DNA of 25,691 nucleotides from an uncultured Pseudomonadota bacterium (GCA_945483255.1 CALYRP010000001.1:1-25691), one strand, 5' to 3'; shown: positions 6,908 through 14,547, counted from the first letter of the stretch. Made by a program: numbers and translations. The notes: generated by a model from the sequence alone, not told the origin.

Positions 6908-7291
6908 TTAGACACGACGGACTTTCTTTGGACGGCACCCATTGTGTGGAATACGGGTCGTATCTGTGATTGATTGAACAATCAATCCTGCATTTGCCAA
7001 TCCACGTACGGCCGATTCACGACCTTGACCAATACCACGCATCAAAACATCAACTGTTTTCATTCCCATTTCAGCAACTTTTTTGCCAACTGCATCTGCA
7101 ACAACTGTTGCGGCATATGGTGTTGATTTTTTTGCACCTTTGAAATTATTAGCACCCGCAGTTGCCCATGTCAATACGGCACCTGTTTGGTCTGTGATTG
7201 TTATACGTGTATTATTGTTTGTTGCAACCACATGTGCAATTCCATGTGATACTTTTTTTACAACTTTCTTTTTTGATTTTGTAACTGCCAT
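6908..7291 (-). CDS. rpsK: 30S ribosomal protein S11
   Basis: S11 lies on the 30S platform and helps form the mRNA exit channel. The 127-residue product has the conserved GIAHVVATNNNTRITITD strand, the GRESAVRGLANAG helix and the C-terminal NGCRPKKVRRV signature. The start is the ATG at 7291, with AAAGGA just upstream; a longer TTG-initiated reading from 7315 would place that ribosome site inside the gene. The gene lies 57 nt after rpsM, and a terminator follows, so the run of ribosomal genes starting at rpsL ends here rather than continuing into rpoA. Confidence 0.98.
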   Translation of the reverse strand: MAVTKSKKKVVKKVSHGIAHVVATNNNTRITITDQTGAVLTWATAGANNFKGAKKSTPYAATVVADAVGKKVAEMGMKTVDVLMRGIGQGRESAVRGLANAGLIVQSITDTTRIPHNGCRPKKVRRV

Positions 7292-7348
7292 TTTTTTTCC
7301 TTTAGATGTCTTCAATTAACTATCGTGTTAATCTCTACCCAATTTTGA

Positions 7349-7726
7349 TTATTTACCCTTGGTCGCAGAACCAGCAACAACAACGCGTTTTCCTTTGCGG
7401 GTACGTGCGTTTGTTTGTGTGCGTTGACCACGAACTGGTAAACGGTTACGATGACGAATTCCGCGATATGTTTTTAAATCTTGCAAACGTTTAATATTCA
7501 TTGCAACTTCGCGACGAACGTCACCTTCTACTTTAAAGTTTTGTTCAATGTAATTTGAAATTTTGATAACATCTTCGTCAGTCAAATCTTTTGCGCGCAG
7601 ACCGTCTTTCAATTTCAATGCAGAACAAATCTGTGCAGATTTAGCCGGCCCAATACCATGAATGTATTGCAACGCAATTTCAATGCGTTTTTCGGACGGG
7701 ATGTTAACACCTGCTATACGTGCCAT
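7349..7726 (-). CDS. rpsM: 30S ribosomal protein S13
   Basis: S13 sits in the 30S head and contacts the P-site tRNA and the 50S intersubunit bridges. The 125-residue product begins MARIAGVNIPSEKRIEIALQ, has the IHGIGPAKSAQI helix-hairpin-helix, and ends with the RGQRTQTNARTRKGK basic tail typical of the family. AAGGAAAA precedes the ATG. The 171-nt gap before it, downstream of secY, has a good promoter and three hairpins but no adk or rpmJ, which often sit there. Confidence 0.98.
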   Translation of the reverse strand: MARIAGVNIPSEKRIEIALQYIHGIGPAKSAQICSALKLKDGLRAKDLTDEDVIKISNYIEQNFKVEGDVRREVAMNIKRLQDLKTYRGIRHRNRLPVRGQRTQTNARTRKGKRVVVAGSATKGK

Positions 7727-7749
7727 CTTTTATTTTCCTTTTTTGCTTG

Positions 7750-7839
7750 CCACCCAAAGCCTTGGCAACGGGTGGTTAATTTATTCGAATGTTTCCATTC
7801 GTACCCTGAATATTCAAAATCCACACGTTTTTTGAATAT
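7750..7839 (-). promoter_or_regulatory. Three consecutive hairpins in the rpsM leader
   Basis: In order of position: CCACCC/GGGTGG (7750-7775) with an inner GCC/GGC pair; CGAATG/CATTCG (7786-7801), whose RNA loop is a GAAA tetraloop on the minus strand; and ATATTCAAAA/TTTTGAATAT (7810-7839), a perfect 10-bp stem. They follow a candidate promoter and precede rpsM, a plausible site for ribosomal-protein autoregulation. No specific ligand can be named. Confidence 0.55.
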
Positions 7840-7862
7840 CCTCTGATTTTCACAATAACCCA

Positions 7863-7891
7863 AATATATCATGCGATTATGTAAAAATCAA
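7863..7891 (-). promoter_or_regulatory. Candidate promoter for rpsM-rpsK
   Basis: TTGATT (7891-7886), 17 nt, TATATT (7868-7863) on the minus strand: four of six and five of six consensus bases at ideal spacing. The -35 starts 7 nt after the secY stop. Predicted start near 7856 would place all three leader hairpins in the transcript. Confidence 0.6.
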
Positions 7892-7897
7892 ATTTTC

Positions 7898-9214
7898 TTA
7901 GCCGCGAAAACGACCTTTCTTTTGTGTTTTGTTTACAACACCTGTGTATTGTTTTTCAACCAAATAAGATTTTATTTGATTCATTGTATCCAATACAACA
8001 CCCGCAACGATTAAAACACTGGTTCCACCAATCATCAATGGCATTCCGCCATGTGTATTCAACAGAATTGGTAATACACAGACAACTATCAAATAAACAA
8101 CACCGATTGCAGTTGTGCGTGATACAACATCATCCAGATAATGCATTGTTTGTTCACCAGGACGAACACCCGGGATATATCCACCCATGTTTTTCAAATT
8201 TGTACTTGTTTCTTCACTGTTGAATACAACGGCTGTTTGGAAATACGCAAAGAACGCAATCAATACCGTATACAACAACATATAAGACCATGTTCCATAT
8301 GTAAAGAATCCAAGTATATTTTGTACAACTAAATTTTCACTTTGGACAAATCTTTGAACGAACGCAGGCAACATCATAATAGATGCAGCAAACACAGGTC
8401 CCATAACCCCAGACATATTAACCTTGATTGGTAAATATGAAACATTTGTGTTCATAACACCGTTCGCCATTGCCTGACGTGGATACAAAATTTGAATACG
8501 ACGTTGTGCTTGTTCCATAAATGCAATCAACGCAACAATCGCAACGACAAAACCCAAAACCAACGCAATCTTTGCCGGGGACATTTGACCAACCCCAATT
8601 AAAGAAAATAATTTCGCAATTCCATTTGGAACATCCGCAACGATACCTGCGAAAATCAACAGCGATGCACCCTGACCCACGCCACGAGATGTCATTTGTT
8701 CGGCCAACCACATAACGAATACTGTGCCACCGACCAACGCAACAATCGCAGATAATTCAAACGCAAATCCAGGATTTGCAACCGCTGCGACACCATTAAC
8801 TGCGGACATCGATTCAAGACCTTTGACAACCGCCCATCCCTGAACAACAGCTAAAACAACAGCCAAATAACGTGTGTATTGATTGATTTTTACACGACCA
8901 GATTCGCCTTCTTTGCGCAAATCATTCAAAGATTTACTGGTTGCTGTTAATAATTGAATCACGATAGATGCTGAAATATATGGGAAAATATTCAACGCCA
9001 ATACTGACATACGGGACAAAGATCCACCCGAAAACATATCAAACATTCCCATCATACCGTTATCACCGTTAAACAAATGTAAAACAGCGCTGGCATTAAC
9101 ACCTGGTAATGGAATGAAAGAACCAATACGATAAACAATCAACGCACCCAATGTGAACAAGATACGTTTTTGTAAATCTGTCAGATTGCCGAAAATATTT
9201 TTCAAGAATTTCAT
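7898..9214 (-). CDS. secY: Preprotein translocase subunit SecY
   Basis: SecY forms the membrane channel of the Sec system that exports the signal-peptide proteins. The 438-residue product has the family's ten hydrophobic segments, with the N-terminal LQKRILFTLGALIVYRIGSFIPLPGV, split here as a helix plus plug entry. It also shows GVGQGASLLIFAGI in the middle, and the cytosolic NLKNMGGYIPGVRPG loop that contacts SecA and ribosome. AAAGT gives only a weak ribosome site before the ATG at 9214. It follows rplO by 58 nt containing a strong hairpin. adk, often next, is absent. Confidence 0.98.
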   Translation of the reverse strand: MKFLKNIFGNLTDLQKRILFTLGALIVYRIGSFIPLPGVNASAVLHLFNGDNGMMGMFDMFSGGSLSRMSVLALNIFPYISASIVIQLLTATSKSLNDLRKEGESGRVKINQYTRYLAVVLAVVQGWAVVKGLESMSAVNGVAAVANPGFAFELSAIVALVGGTVFVMWLAEQMTSRGVGQGASLLIFAGIVADVPNGIAKLFSLIGVGQMSPAKIALVLGFVVAIVALIAFMEQAQRRIQILYPRQAMANGVMNTNVSYLPIKVNMSGVMGPVFAASIMMLPAFVQRFVQSENLVVQNILGFFTYGTWSYMLLYTVLIAFFAYFQTAVVFNSEETSTNLKNMGGYIPGVRPGEQTMHYLDDVVSRTTAIGVVYLIVVCVLPILLNTHGGMPLMIGGTSVLIVAGVVLDTMNQIKSYLVEKQYTGVVNKTQKKGRFRG

Positions 9215-9235
9215 TGGTTTTGAACTTTATGTTTT

Positions 9236-9264
9236 TGCGCATCCGGGGAAACCCCGAATGCGCA
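9236..9264 (-). promoter_or_regulatory. Strong hairpin between rplO and secY
   Basis: TGCGCAT-C-CGGGG-AAA-CCCCG-A-ATGCGCA. The single mismatch in the plus strand becomes a U-G pair in minus-strand RNA, giving a 13-bp stem with a 3-nt loop. It lies 22 nt before the secY start and has no U run. Likely an mRNA processing or stability element. Confidence 0.7.
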
Positions 9265-9272
9265 GATGATGA

Positions 9273-9731
9273 TTATTTGTTTGTGATTTTTCCACCAGCT
9301 TTTACAATTGCTGCTTCGGCTGATTTAGACCATTTGTCTGCAACAATGTTAACAGCTGATTTGATTTCGCCCTTTGCCAAGACTTTCAAACCATCCAATT
9401 TGCGATTCAAAATTTTTGCATCAAACAAAGTATCTAATGTGATTTCTTTTTTGGCATCAATTTTGCCAGATGCAATGAATTTTTCAATATCACCCAAATT
9501 AATGGTTGCATATTCTTTGTGGAAAGGATTGTTGAAACCAAATTTTGGGAAACGACGCAAAATTGGCATTTGTCCACCTTGGAATGTGGCTTGTTTGCGT
9601 GAACCGGAACGGGATTTTTGACCTTTGTTACCACGGCCAGATGTTTTGCCGTATCCAGATGCCATACCACGACCAACGCGTTTAACGTCTTTGCGTGCAC
9701 CAAAATTATCCATCAATGCATTTAATTTCAT
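9273..9731 (-). CDS. rplO: 50S ribosomal protein L15
   Basis: L15 is an early-assembling 23S-binding protein. From the ATG at 9731 the product is 152 residues, starting MKLNALMDNFGARKDVKRVG. It has the Gly/Lys-rich SGYGKTSGRGNKGQKSRSG segment and the GGQMPILRRFPKFGF signature. The AAGGAAAAAGAA upstream of this ATG supports it over a reading that begins at 9788. In most relatives rpmD (L30) lies between rpsE and rplO. Here only 79 nt separate them, too short for it. Confidence 0.97.
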   Translation of the reverse strand: MKLNALMDNFGARKDVKRVGRGMASGYGKTSGRGNKGQKSRSGSRKQATFQGGQMPILRRFPKFGFNNPFHKEYATINLGDIEKFIASGKIDAKKEITLDTLFDAKILNRKLDGLKVLAKGEIKSAVNIVADKWSKSAEAAIVKAGGKITNK

Positions 9732-9810
9732 TTCTTTTTCCTTTTTTGTCCTATGACTATGATATAGTCCTTGTCGCACATAATTCAAGATTACGTACTC
9801 GGTTAATTTA

Positions 9811-10365
9811 TTATTTTGCTTCGGTTGCTTCTTCTAATTTTTTGCCATCACGGCCAGCAATGATTTCTGCAACTGTTTTGCCACGACGTGCAGCAACAGT
9901 TTTCGGAGAATTCATTTTTTCAAAAGCCAAGAATGCAGCGCGAATCATGTTGTTTGGATTGTTTGAACCTTGTGATTTAACAACAACGTCTTGGACACCC
10001 AAACATTCAAATACTGCACGCAATGCACCACCAGCAATGATACCAGTACCAGGAACAGCACTGCGAACAACCAATTTGCTGGCGCCATATTTTGCAGAAC
10101 TGTCATGATGCAATGTACGACCTTCTTTCAAAGGAACACGAATCATTTTTGCTTTTGCTGCTTTTGTAGCTTTTTGAACAGCGGCTTGAACTTCCAAAGC
10201 TTTACCTTTGCCAAATCCAACCATACCAGATTTATCCCCAACAACAACCAATGCAGAGAAAGACATATTACGTCCACCCTTCACTGTTTTGGAAACGCGG
10301 TTGATAGAAACTAATTTATCTACCAAATTATCTGATTGTAATTTTTTTTCATCAAAACGTGCCAT
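9811..10365 (-). CDS. rpsE: 30S ribosomal protein S5
   Basis: S5 acts in decoding accuracy at the mRNA entry site. The 184-residue product has the dsRBD-like N-terminal domain with VSKTVKGGRNMSFSALVVVG and GMVGFGKGKA, then the GTGIIAGGALRAVFE and GSNNPNNMIRAAFLAFE C-terminal segments. I start it at the ATG at 10365, which has GGAG 9 nt upstream; that GGAG overlaps another in-frame ATG at 10380 that has no ribosome site. It follows rplR closely. Confidence 0.97.
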   Translation of the reverse strand: MARFDEKKLQSDNLVDKLVSINRVSKTVKGGRNMSFSALVVVGDKSGMVGFGKGKALEVQAAVQKATKAAKAKMIRVPLKEGRTLHHDSSAKYGASKLVVRSAVPGTGIIAGGALRAVFECLGVQDVVVKSQGSNNPNNMIRAAFLAFEKMNSPKTVAARRGKTVAEIIAGRDGKKLEEATEAK

Positions 10366-10384
10366 TGTCTTTTGCTCCATCTAA

Positions 10385-10741
10385 TTAAATTTTCATTCCG
10401 TTTGCGCGCATAGAATCGCCCAAAGCTTTTACACGACCATGATATAAATAACGACCACGATCGAAATAATAATTATCTTTGATACCTGCTTTGGCCATAC
10501 GCTGTGCAAAAATTTTGCCCAACATTTCAGCCCCAGCGATATTCCAACCTTTGCCTTTGAAATCTTTTTCTTTTGTAGATGCGGCACAAACTGTGTGTCC
10601 TTTGACATCATCAATAGCTTGGATTTCAATATGACGATCCGAACGGAATACTGACAAACGGATTTTGCCAGGATTCTTTCTTTTTAACGCACCGCGATTT
10701 GCCAATGTACGTCTTTCATCAGAAGATAAATGTCTTAACAT
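10385..10741 (-). CDS. rplR: 50S ribosomal protein L18
   Basis: L18 binds 5S rRNA with L5 and L25 in the central protuberance. The 118-residue product has KIRLSVFRSDRHIEIQAIDD at the start of the fold and the C-terminal YYFDRGRYLYHGRVKALGD signature. AAGGAAAA precedes the ATG at 10741. It lies between rplF (46-nt gap with a hairpin) and rpsE. Confidence 0.98.
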   Translation of the reverse strand: MLRHLSSDERRTLANRGALKRKNPGKIRLSVFRSDRHIEIQAIDDVKGHTVCAASTKEKDFKGKGWNIAGAEMLGKIFAQRMAKAGIKDNYYFDRGRYLYHGRVKALGDSMRANGMKI

Positions 10742-10762
10742 TTTATTTTTCCTTATTTTCTA

Positions 10763-10780
10763 TCCCCGTAACAGCGGGAA
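10763..10780 (-). promoter_or_regulatory. Hairpin between rplF and rplR, TAACAG loop
   Basis: TCCCCG-TAACAG-CGGGAA. The mismatch becomes a U-G pair in minus-strand RNA, giving a 6-bp stem. The same hexanucleotide loop and CCG/CGG closing pairs recur at 12715-12734, so this may be a small dispersed element. Confidence 0.55.
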
Positions 10781-10787
10781 TTATTTA

Positions 10788-11339
10788 TTATTTCTTTTTA
10801 CCTTCTTTGCGACGGATATATTCGTCTTTATAGAAGATACCTTTACCTTTATATGGGTCAGCTTTGCGGATTTTGTGAATCTTGTCAGCAAATTGTCCCA
10901 ACAAATTCTTGTCAACACCAGAAATTGTAAATTCTGTTGGTGTTTCACCCATTGTAACAGTCAAGCCTGCTGGGATTTCCATAACAACATCATGAGAAAA
11001 ACCAACAACCAATGTAAAGATGTTACCTTTGACAGATGCTTTATAACCAACACCTTTCATGTACATAGCTTTTGAAAAGCCTTCGGATACACCTTGAACT
11101 GCGGCTTTGATGTTACGTGTCATTGTTCCCCACATTGCACGAGATGCTTTGTCTTCTGCATCTTTTGGAGTAACAACAACATGACCGTCTTCAACTTTGA
11201 TATCAACCAAGTGGGCGTTCTTTGTATCCAAAGATACATGTTGTTCGCCTTTTGGCCCTTTTACAACTACAGCGTTATCTGTTAATTCAACCGATACGCC
11301 ATTTTTAATTTCTACTGGATATTTTCCTGCACGAGACAT
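10788..11339 (-). CDS. rplF: 50S ribosomal protein L6
   Basis: L6 binds near the sarcin-ricin loop and the factor-binding site. The 183-residue product starts MSRAGKYPVEIKNGVSVEL and ends with the KGKGIFYKDEYIRRKEGKKK signature of the family. AAGGAAA sits just before the ATG at 11339, which I prefer over an upstream start at 11390 that would overlap rpsH. The two tandem L6 folds span about residues 10-80 and 85-170. Confidence 0.98.
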   Translation of the reverse strand: MSRAGKYPVEIKNGVSVELTDNAVVVKGPKGEQHVSLDTKNAHLVDIKVEDGHVVVTPKDAEDKASRAMWGTMTRNIKAAVQGVSEGFSKAMYMKGVGYKASVKGNIFTLVVGFSHDVVMEIPAGLTVTMGETPTEFTISGVDKNLLGQFADKIHKIRKADPYKGKGIFYKDEYIRRKEGKKK

Positions 11340-11355
11340 AACGATTTCCTTTTGA

Positions 11356-11754
11356 TTAGATAACTTTGCATAAAACTTCGCCGCCGACATTCATCAAACG
11401 GGCTTTGTGATCTGTCATAACGCCATTTGGTGTAGATACGATTGCAATACCCAAACCATTCAAAACACGTGGCATTTTTGCACAAGACGAATAAACACGA
11501 CGTCCTGGTTTTGATACTGTTGTGATTTCTTGGATTGCACCGTTACCGTTAACATATTTTAATTCGATAACCAAATTGGAACGTTTTTCATCAATATTTT
11601 CTTGACGAAAATCTGTGATAAAACCTTCATCTTTTAATACAGCCAATACTGCTGCACGCAATTTGCTGTTTGGAACAGATACGGTTTCTTTACCTGCATT
11701 TTGACCGTTACGGATGCGGGTAACCATATCTCCGATTGGGTGTGATATTGACAT
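11356..11754 (-). CDS. rpsH: 30S ribosomal protein S8
   Basis: S8 binds the central domain of 16S rRNA and, in Escherichia coli, represses spc translation. The 132-residue product starts MSISHPIGDMVTRIRNGQ and has the family's C-terminal GIAIVSTPNGVMTDHKAR segment and GGEVLCKVI end. AAGGAGT precedes the ATG at 11754. A gap of 75 nt with a small hairpin separates it from rpsN. Confidence 0.98.
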   Translation of the reverse strand: MSISHPIGDMVTRIRNGQNAGKETVSVPNSKLRAAVLAVLKDEGFITDFRQENIDEKRSNLVIELKYVNGNGAIQEITTVSKPGRRVYSSCAKMPRVLNGLGIAIVSTPNGVMTDHKARLMNVGGEVLCKVI

Positions 11755-11772
11755 TTTTTTACTCCTTGTTTT

Positions 11773-11790
11773 GCAAGATTTTATTCTTGC
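11773..11790 (-). promoter_or_regulatory. Small hairpin between rpsN and rpsH
   Basis: GCAAGA-TTTTAT-TCTTGC is a perfect 6-bp stem 19 nt before the rpsH start. Its place just upstream of the gene for the usual spc repressor S8 is suggestive but not proof of autoregulation. Confidence 0.4.
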
Positions 11791-11829
11791 GCTTGGGCTG
11801 CATTGTCCACAGCTTGCATTAAATTAATT

Positions 11830-12132
11830 TTACCAGCTGGATTTACGTACACCTGGCAATTTACCTTCGGACGCCATTGTGCGAACCTGTTGACGGCACA
11901 AACCGAACAAACGTGAGAAACCACGTGCACGACCTGTGATGGAACAACGATTGTGTAAACGTGTTGGATTTGCGTTGCGTGGCAACTTTGCCAATTTTTT
12001 CATGGCATCCATACGTTCTTCTGGGGTTGCATTAACGGACATCTTCGCTTTGATTGATTCGCGTTTTTTTGCATATTGCGCGACCAATTTTTCACGTCTT
12101 TTTTGTTTATTTATCAACGCTAATTTAGCCAT
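11830..12132 (-). CDS. rpsN: 30S ribosomal protein S14, long zinc-independent form
   Basis: S14 is in the 30S head. The product is 100 residues, the long form, and lacks the paired CxxC zinc-binding knuckle of the short form; only two separate Cys are seen. It has the LPRNANPTRLHNRCSITGR core and ends GKLPGVRKSSW as expected. AAGGAAAT lies upstream of the ATG at 12132. It follows rplE by 15 nt. Confidence 0.98.
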   Translation of the reverse strand: MAKLALINKQKRREKLVAQYAKKRESIKAKMSVNATPEERMDAMKKLAKLPRNANPTRLHNRCSITGRARGFSRLFGLCRQQVRTMASEGKLPGVRKSSW

Positions 12133-12147
12133 CTTTATTTCCTTATA

Positions 12148-12693
12148 TTATTTCAAAACCAATGGCAAGCCGATTTTTGTCAGCAATGCACGGGCTTCAT
12201 CATCTGTTTTTGCTGTTGTAACAATAACGATATCCATACCACGGATAGCATCAATTTTATCAACAGAAATTTCTGGGAATATCAAATGTTCTTTGATACC
12301 GAATGCATAGTTTCCACGACCATCAAATTTAGATTTGGACAATCCACGGAAGTCTTTAACACGTGGCAATGCCACTGTGATTAATTTATCCAAGAAATCA
12401 TACATTCTTTTGCCACGCAAAGTAACTTTTGTTCCAATTGCTTGACCTTCGCGTAAACGATATGTTGCAATTGATTTCTTTGCATGTGTGATGATTGATT
12501 TTTGTGCAGCAATCGCTGTCAAATCAGCCGCAGCACTGTCTAATTTCTTTTTATCAGATACAGCTTCGCCAACACCCATATTCAAAACGATTTTGGTGAG
12601 TTTTGGAACTGCAAATTTATTTGTATACCCGAATTCTTTTACTAATTCAGGAACAACATTTTTTTCATAAATTTCACGCAATCTGCTTTGCAT
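12148..12693 (-). CDS. rplE: 50S ribosomal protein L5
   Basis: L5 binds 5S rRNA and contacts P-site tRNA. The 181-residue product has the VPKLTKIVLNMGVGEA segment, IGTKVTLRGKRMYDFLDKL in the middle and an IRGMDIVIVTTAKTDDEAR C-terminal strand. The ATG at 12693 has an AAAGGTAAC ribosome site. It sits between rplX and rpsN as in the standard spc order. Confidence 0.98.
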   Translation of the reverse strand: MQSRLREIYEKNVVPELVKEFGYTNKFAVPKLTKIVLNMGVGEAVSDKKKLDSAAADLTAIAAQKSIITHAKKSIATYRLREGQAIGTKVTLRGKRMYDFLDKLITVALPRVKDFRGLSKSKFDGRGNYAFGIKEHLIFPEISVDKIDAIRGMDIVIVTTAKTDDEARALLTKIGLPLVLK

Positions 12694-12714
12694 TTTTGTT
12701 ACCTTTTCGTTATC

Positions 12715-12734
12715 GATTCCGTAACAGCGGAATC
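12715..12734 (-). promoter_or_regulatory. Hairpin between rplX and rplE, TAACAG loop
   Basis: GATTCCG-TAACAG-CGGAATC is a perfect 7-bp stem beginning 8 nt after the rplX stop. The loop is identical to the hairpin at 10763-10780 while stem bases differ in a pair-preserving way, which supports a real RNA structure. Confidence 0.6.
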
Positions 12735-12741
12735 ATTGGTT

Positions 12742-13044
12742 TTAGATTTCTGATCCAGATTTCTTTGAAACGCGAACTTTCTTGTCACCCTTCATTTCGT
12801 ATCCTGCACGTGTTGCTTTTTTTGTTTTTGGATCAATCAATGCAACATTAGATACATGAATTGGTGCTTCGCGATCAACGATGTGACCTGGTTGTTCTTG
12901 TGTTGGTTTGATGTGCCATTTATGACGGTTCACACCTTCGACAACAACACGGGATTCTGTTGGACGTGCTTGTAATACTTTACCTTTGACGCCTTTGTAT
13001 TTTCCCGAAATAACTACGACTTCGTCGCCTTTCTTAATTTTCAT
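12742..13044 (-). CDS. rplX: 50S ribosomal protein L24
   Basis: L24 is an assembly initiator of the 50S subunit. The 100-residue product begins MKIKKGDEVVVISGKYKGVKG, a KOW motif, followed by VVVEGVNRHKWHIKP and VSNVALIDPKTKKATR as expected. The ATG at 13044 follows an AAAAGGCG ribosome site. It comes 26 nt after rplN. Confidence 0.98.
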   Translation of the reverse strand: MKIKKGDEVVVISGKYKGVKGKVLQARPTESRVVVEGVNRHKWHIKPTQEQPGHIVDREAPIHVSNVALIDPKTKKATRAGYEMKGDKKVRVSKKSGSEI

Positions 13045-13070
13045 TTTTTCGCCTTTTAGTTAGTAAAGTA

Positions 13071-13445
13071 TTATATTACTTCTGGTGCCAAAGACACAAT
13101 TTTTTGAACGTCATATTTACGACGAACTTCACGTGCGATTGGGCCAAAGATACGTGTTCCAATTGGTTCAAAATTGTTTTTGTTAATCAAAACAACCGCA
13201 TTATCATCAAAACGGATTATTGATCCATCTGGACGTTTAACTGGGAATTTTGTTCTGACGATTATTGCACGTTGAACAGTTCCTTTTTGAACTTTACCAC
13301 GTGGAATAGCATCTTTAATAGCGACAACGATTTTATCGCCAACTGTTGCATAACGACGGTGTGATCCGCCTAAAACCTTGATACACATAGCTTTACGTGC
13401 ACCAGAGTTATCTGCAACTGTCATAACTGTTTCATTTTGTATCAT
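13071..13445 (-). CDS. rplN: 50S ribosomal protein L14
   Basis: L14 sits at the subunit interface next to L19 and is the docking site for the silencing factor RsfS. The 124-residue product begins MIQNETVMTVADNSGARKAM and has IKVLGGSHRRYATVGD and RIFGPIAREVRRK signatures. AAGGAAAA is just upstream of the ATG at 13445. A 121-nt gap with two hairpins separates it from rpsQ. Confidence 0.98.
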   Translation of the reverse strand: MIQNETVMTVADNSGARKAMCIKVLGGSHRRYATVGDKIVVAIKDAIPRGKVQKGTVQRAIIVRTKFPVKRPDGSIIRFDDNAVVLINKNNFEPIGTRIFGPIAREVRRKYDVQKIVSLAPEVI

Positions 13446-13470
13446 AACTTTTTTCCTTAATCCTGCATAT

Positions 13471-13545
13471 GGGGCAATCCCCCACTGCTTTGTTACCGGG
13501 TTTCGACTGTCTTGAATTTTATGTATAATGTTTCAGATTCAAGAC
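13471..13545 (-). promoter_or_regulatory. Two hairpins between rpsQ and rplN
   Basis: GGGG-CAAT-CCCC at 13471-13482, and GTCTTGAAT/ATTCAAGAC at 13509-13545, a perfect 9-bp stem around a 19-nt loop. A weak promoter-like TTGAAT and TAAAAT pair overlaps the second one, but spacing is only 15 nt, so I do not call a promoter. Confidence 0.5.
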
Positions 13546-13566
13546 CTCAAAAAACCCACCAATTTA

Positions 13567-13833
13567 TTAGTCAACATTAACAGTTGTGTCTTTGCTGACC
13601 CCAACACGGCCCTTTACAACCCAAGATTTTGTCTTGGAAATTGGACGGTGTTCTTCAATAGCAACGATTTCACCAACTTTATATTCGTTGTTTTCATCGT
13701 GTGCCTTGTATTTTTTATTCTGCTTTACGAACTTTCCATACAATGGATGACGGAAACGACGTTCTACTTCGACAACGACTGTTTTGTCATTTGCTGTACT
13801 TGTTACTGTTCCTTGCAGTATACGTCTTGGCAT
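13567..13833 (-). CDS. rpsQ: 30S ribosomal protein S17
   Basis: S17 is a primary 16S-binding OB-fold protein. The 88-residue product begins MPRRILQGTVTSTANDKTVV and has RRFRHPLYGKFVKQNKKYKAHD as its core (split here by the loop) and VGEIVAIEEHRPISKTKSW. The ATG at 13833 is preceded by AAGGACAAAAG, so I reject a longer reading from 13896. A 71-nt gap with an 11-bp inverted repeat separates it from rpmC. Confidence 0.98.
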   Translation of the reverse strand: MPRRILQGTVTSTANDKTVVVEVERRFRHPLYGKFVKQNKKYKAHDENNEYKVGEIVAIEEHRPISKTKSWVVKGRVGVSKDTTVNVD

Positions 13834-13862
13834 AACTTTTGTCCTTATTTTTTGTTTTCCGG

Positions 13863-13892
13863 CTTTTGATTTTACACTAAAAAAATCAAAAG
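13863..13892 (-). promoter_or_regulatory. Perfect 11-bp hairpin between rpmC and rpsQ
   Basis: CTTTTGATTTT (13863-13873) pairs with AAAATCAAAAG (13882-13892) around an 8-nt loop. It lies 12 nt after the rpmC stop, too AT-rich for a classic terminator and with no U run past the stem. Confidence 0.6.
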
Positions 13893-13904
13893 TCAAAGAT
13901 TTAG

Positions 13905-14108
13905 TTATTTCGCCGCATTCAACTTGGTTTTTACACGTGCAATTTCACGACGGGTTTTACGCAAAACATGTGTTTTTGGCAATTGACCCGCAGCCAGTTG
14001 AAAGCGTTGATTCATTTGTTCTTTTTTCAAATCAACCAGTTTACTTTGCAAAGCTTCCTTTGTCAAAGCTTCTTTTTCGGCTGTTTTAGCTGTTTTCTTT
14101 TCTGCCAT
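13905..14108 (-). CDS. rpmC: 50S ribosomal protein L29
   Basis: L29 lies at the polypeptide exit near L23 and the trigger-factor site. The 67-residue product is a helical hairpin with KLVDLKKEQMNQRFQLAAGQL and a following RKTRREIARVKTKLN helix. Its N-terminal 18 residues are a Lys/Ala/Glu-rich extension. The ATG at 14108 has AAAAGG about 9 nt upstream. Confidence 0.96.
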   Translation of the reverse strand: MAEKKTAKTAEKEALTKEALQSKLVDLKKEQMNQRFQLAAGQLPKTHVLRKTRREIARVKTKLNAAK

Positions 14109-14133
14109 TTTTTCTAACCTTTTTGCACTTGTA

Positions 14134-14547
14134 TTAGTTTACTTTGCGGTCTACGATTTTTGTTCTTACTGGCAATTTTGCAGCAGCCAACGCAAACGCT
14201 TCATATGCGATTTCTGGTTTAACACCATCTAATTCGAACATGATGCGGCCTGGTTTAACGCGGCAAATCCAGTATTCAACAGCACCTTTACCTTTACCCA
14301 TACGAACACCACCTGGTTTTGCTGTCACTGGAACGTCTGGGAAAATACGAATCCATAATTTACCTTGACGTCTCATATGACGGGTGATAGCACGACGAGC
14401 GGCTTCAATCTGACGTGCCGTAACACGTTCAGGAGACATTGCTTTCAGACCAAACGACCCAAATGCCAATTCACTTCCACCCTTGGCAGCCCCGTGAATA
14501 CGACCTTTGTGCTGTTTGCGAAATTTTGTTTTATTTGGCATTAACAT
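14134..14547 (-). CDS. rplP: 50S ribosomal protein L16
   Basis: L16 contacts the A-site tRNA elbow and helps late 50S assembly. The 137-residue product begins MLMPNKTKFRKQHKGR and has GRGK-type loop GKGKGAVEYWICRVKPG, with the conserved Arg region near the peptidyl-transferase centre, and ends PVRTKIVDRKVN. AAAGGG lies upstream of the ATG at 14547. It follows rpsC by 26 nt. Confidence 0.98.
   Translation of the reverse strand: MLMPNKTKFRKQHKGRIHGAAKGGSELAFGSFGLKAMSPERVTARQIEAARRAITRHMRRQGKLWIRIFPDVPVTAKPGGVRMGKGKGAVEYWICRVKPGRIMFELDGVKPEIAYEAFALAAAKLPVRTKIVDRKVN

Noticed and set aside
11781..11819. A 12-codon minus-strand mini-ORF between rpsN and rpsH
   Set aside because: No ribosome site and very short. 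A leader peptide cannot be excluded but nothing supports it.
13509..13545. A promoter in the rpsQ-rplN gap
   Set aside because: TTGAAT and TAAAAT are present but spaced by only 15 nt and lie within a hairpin.
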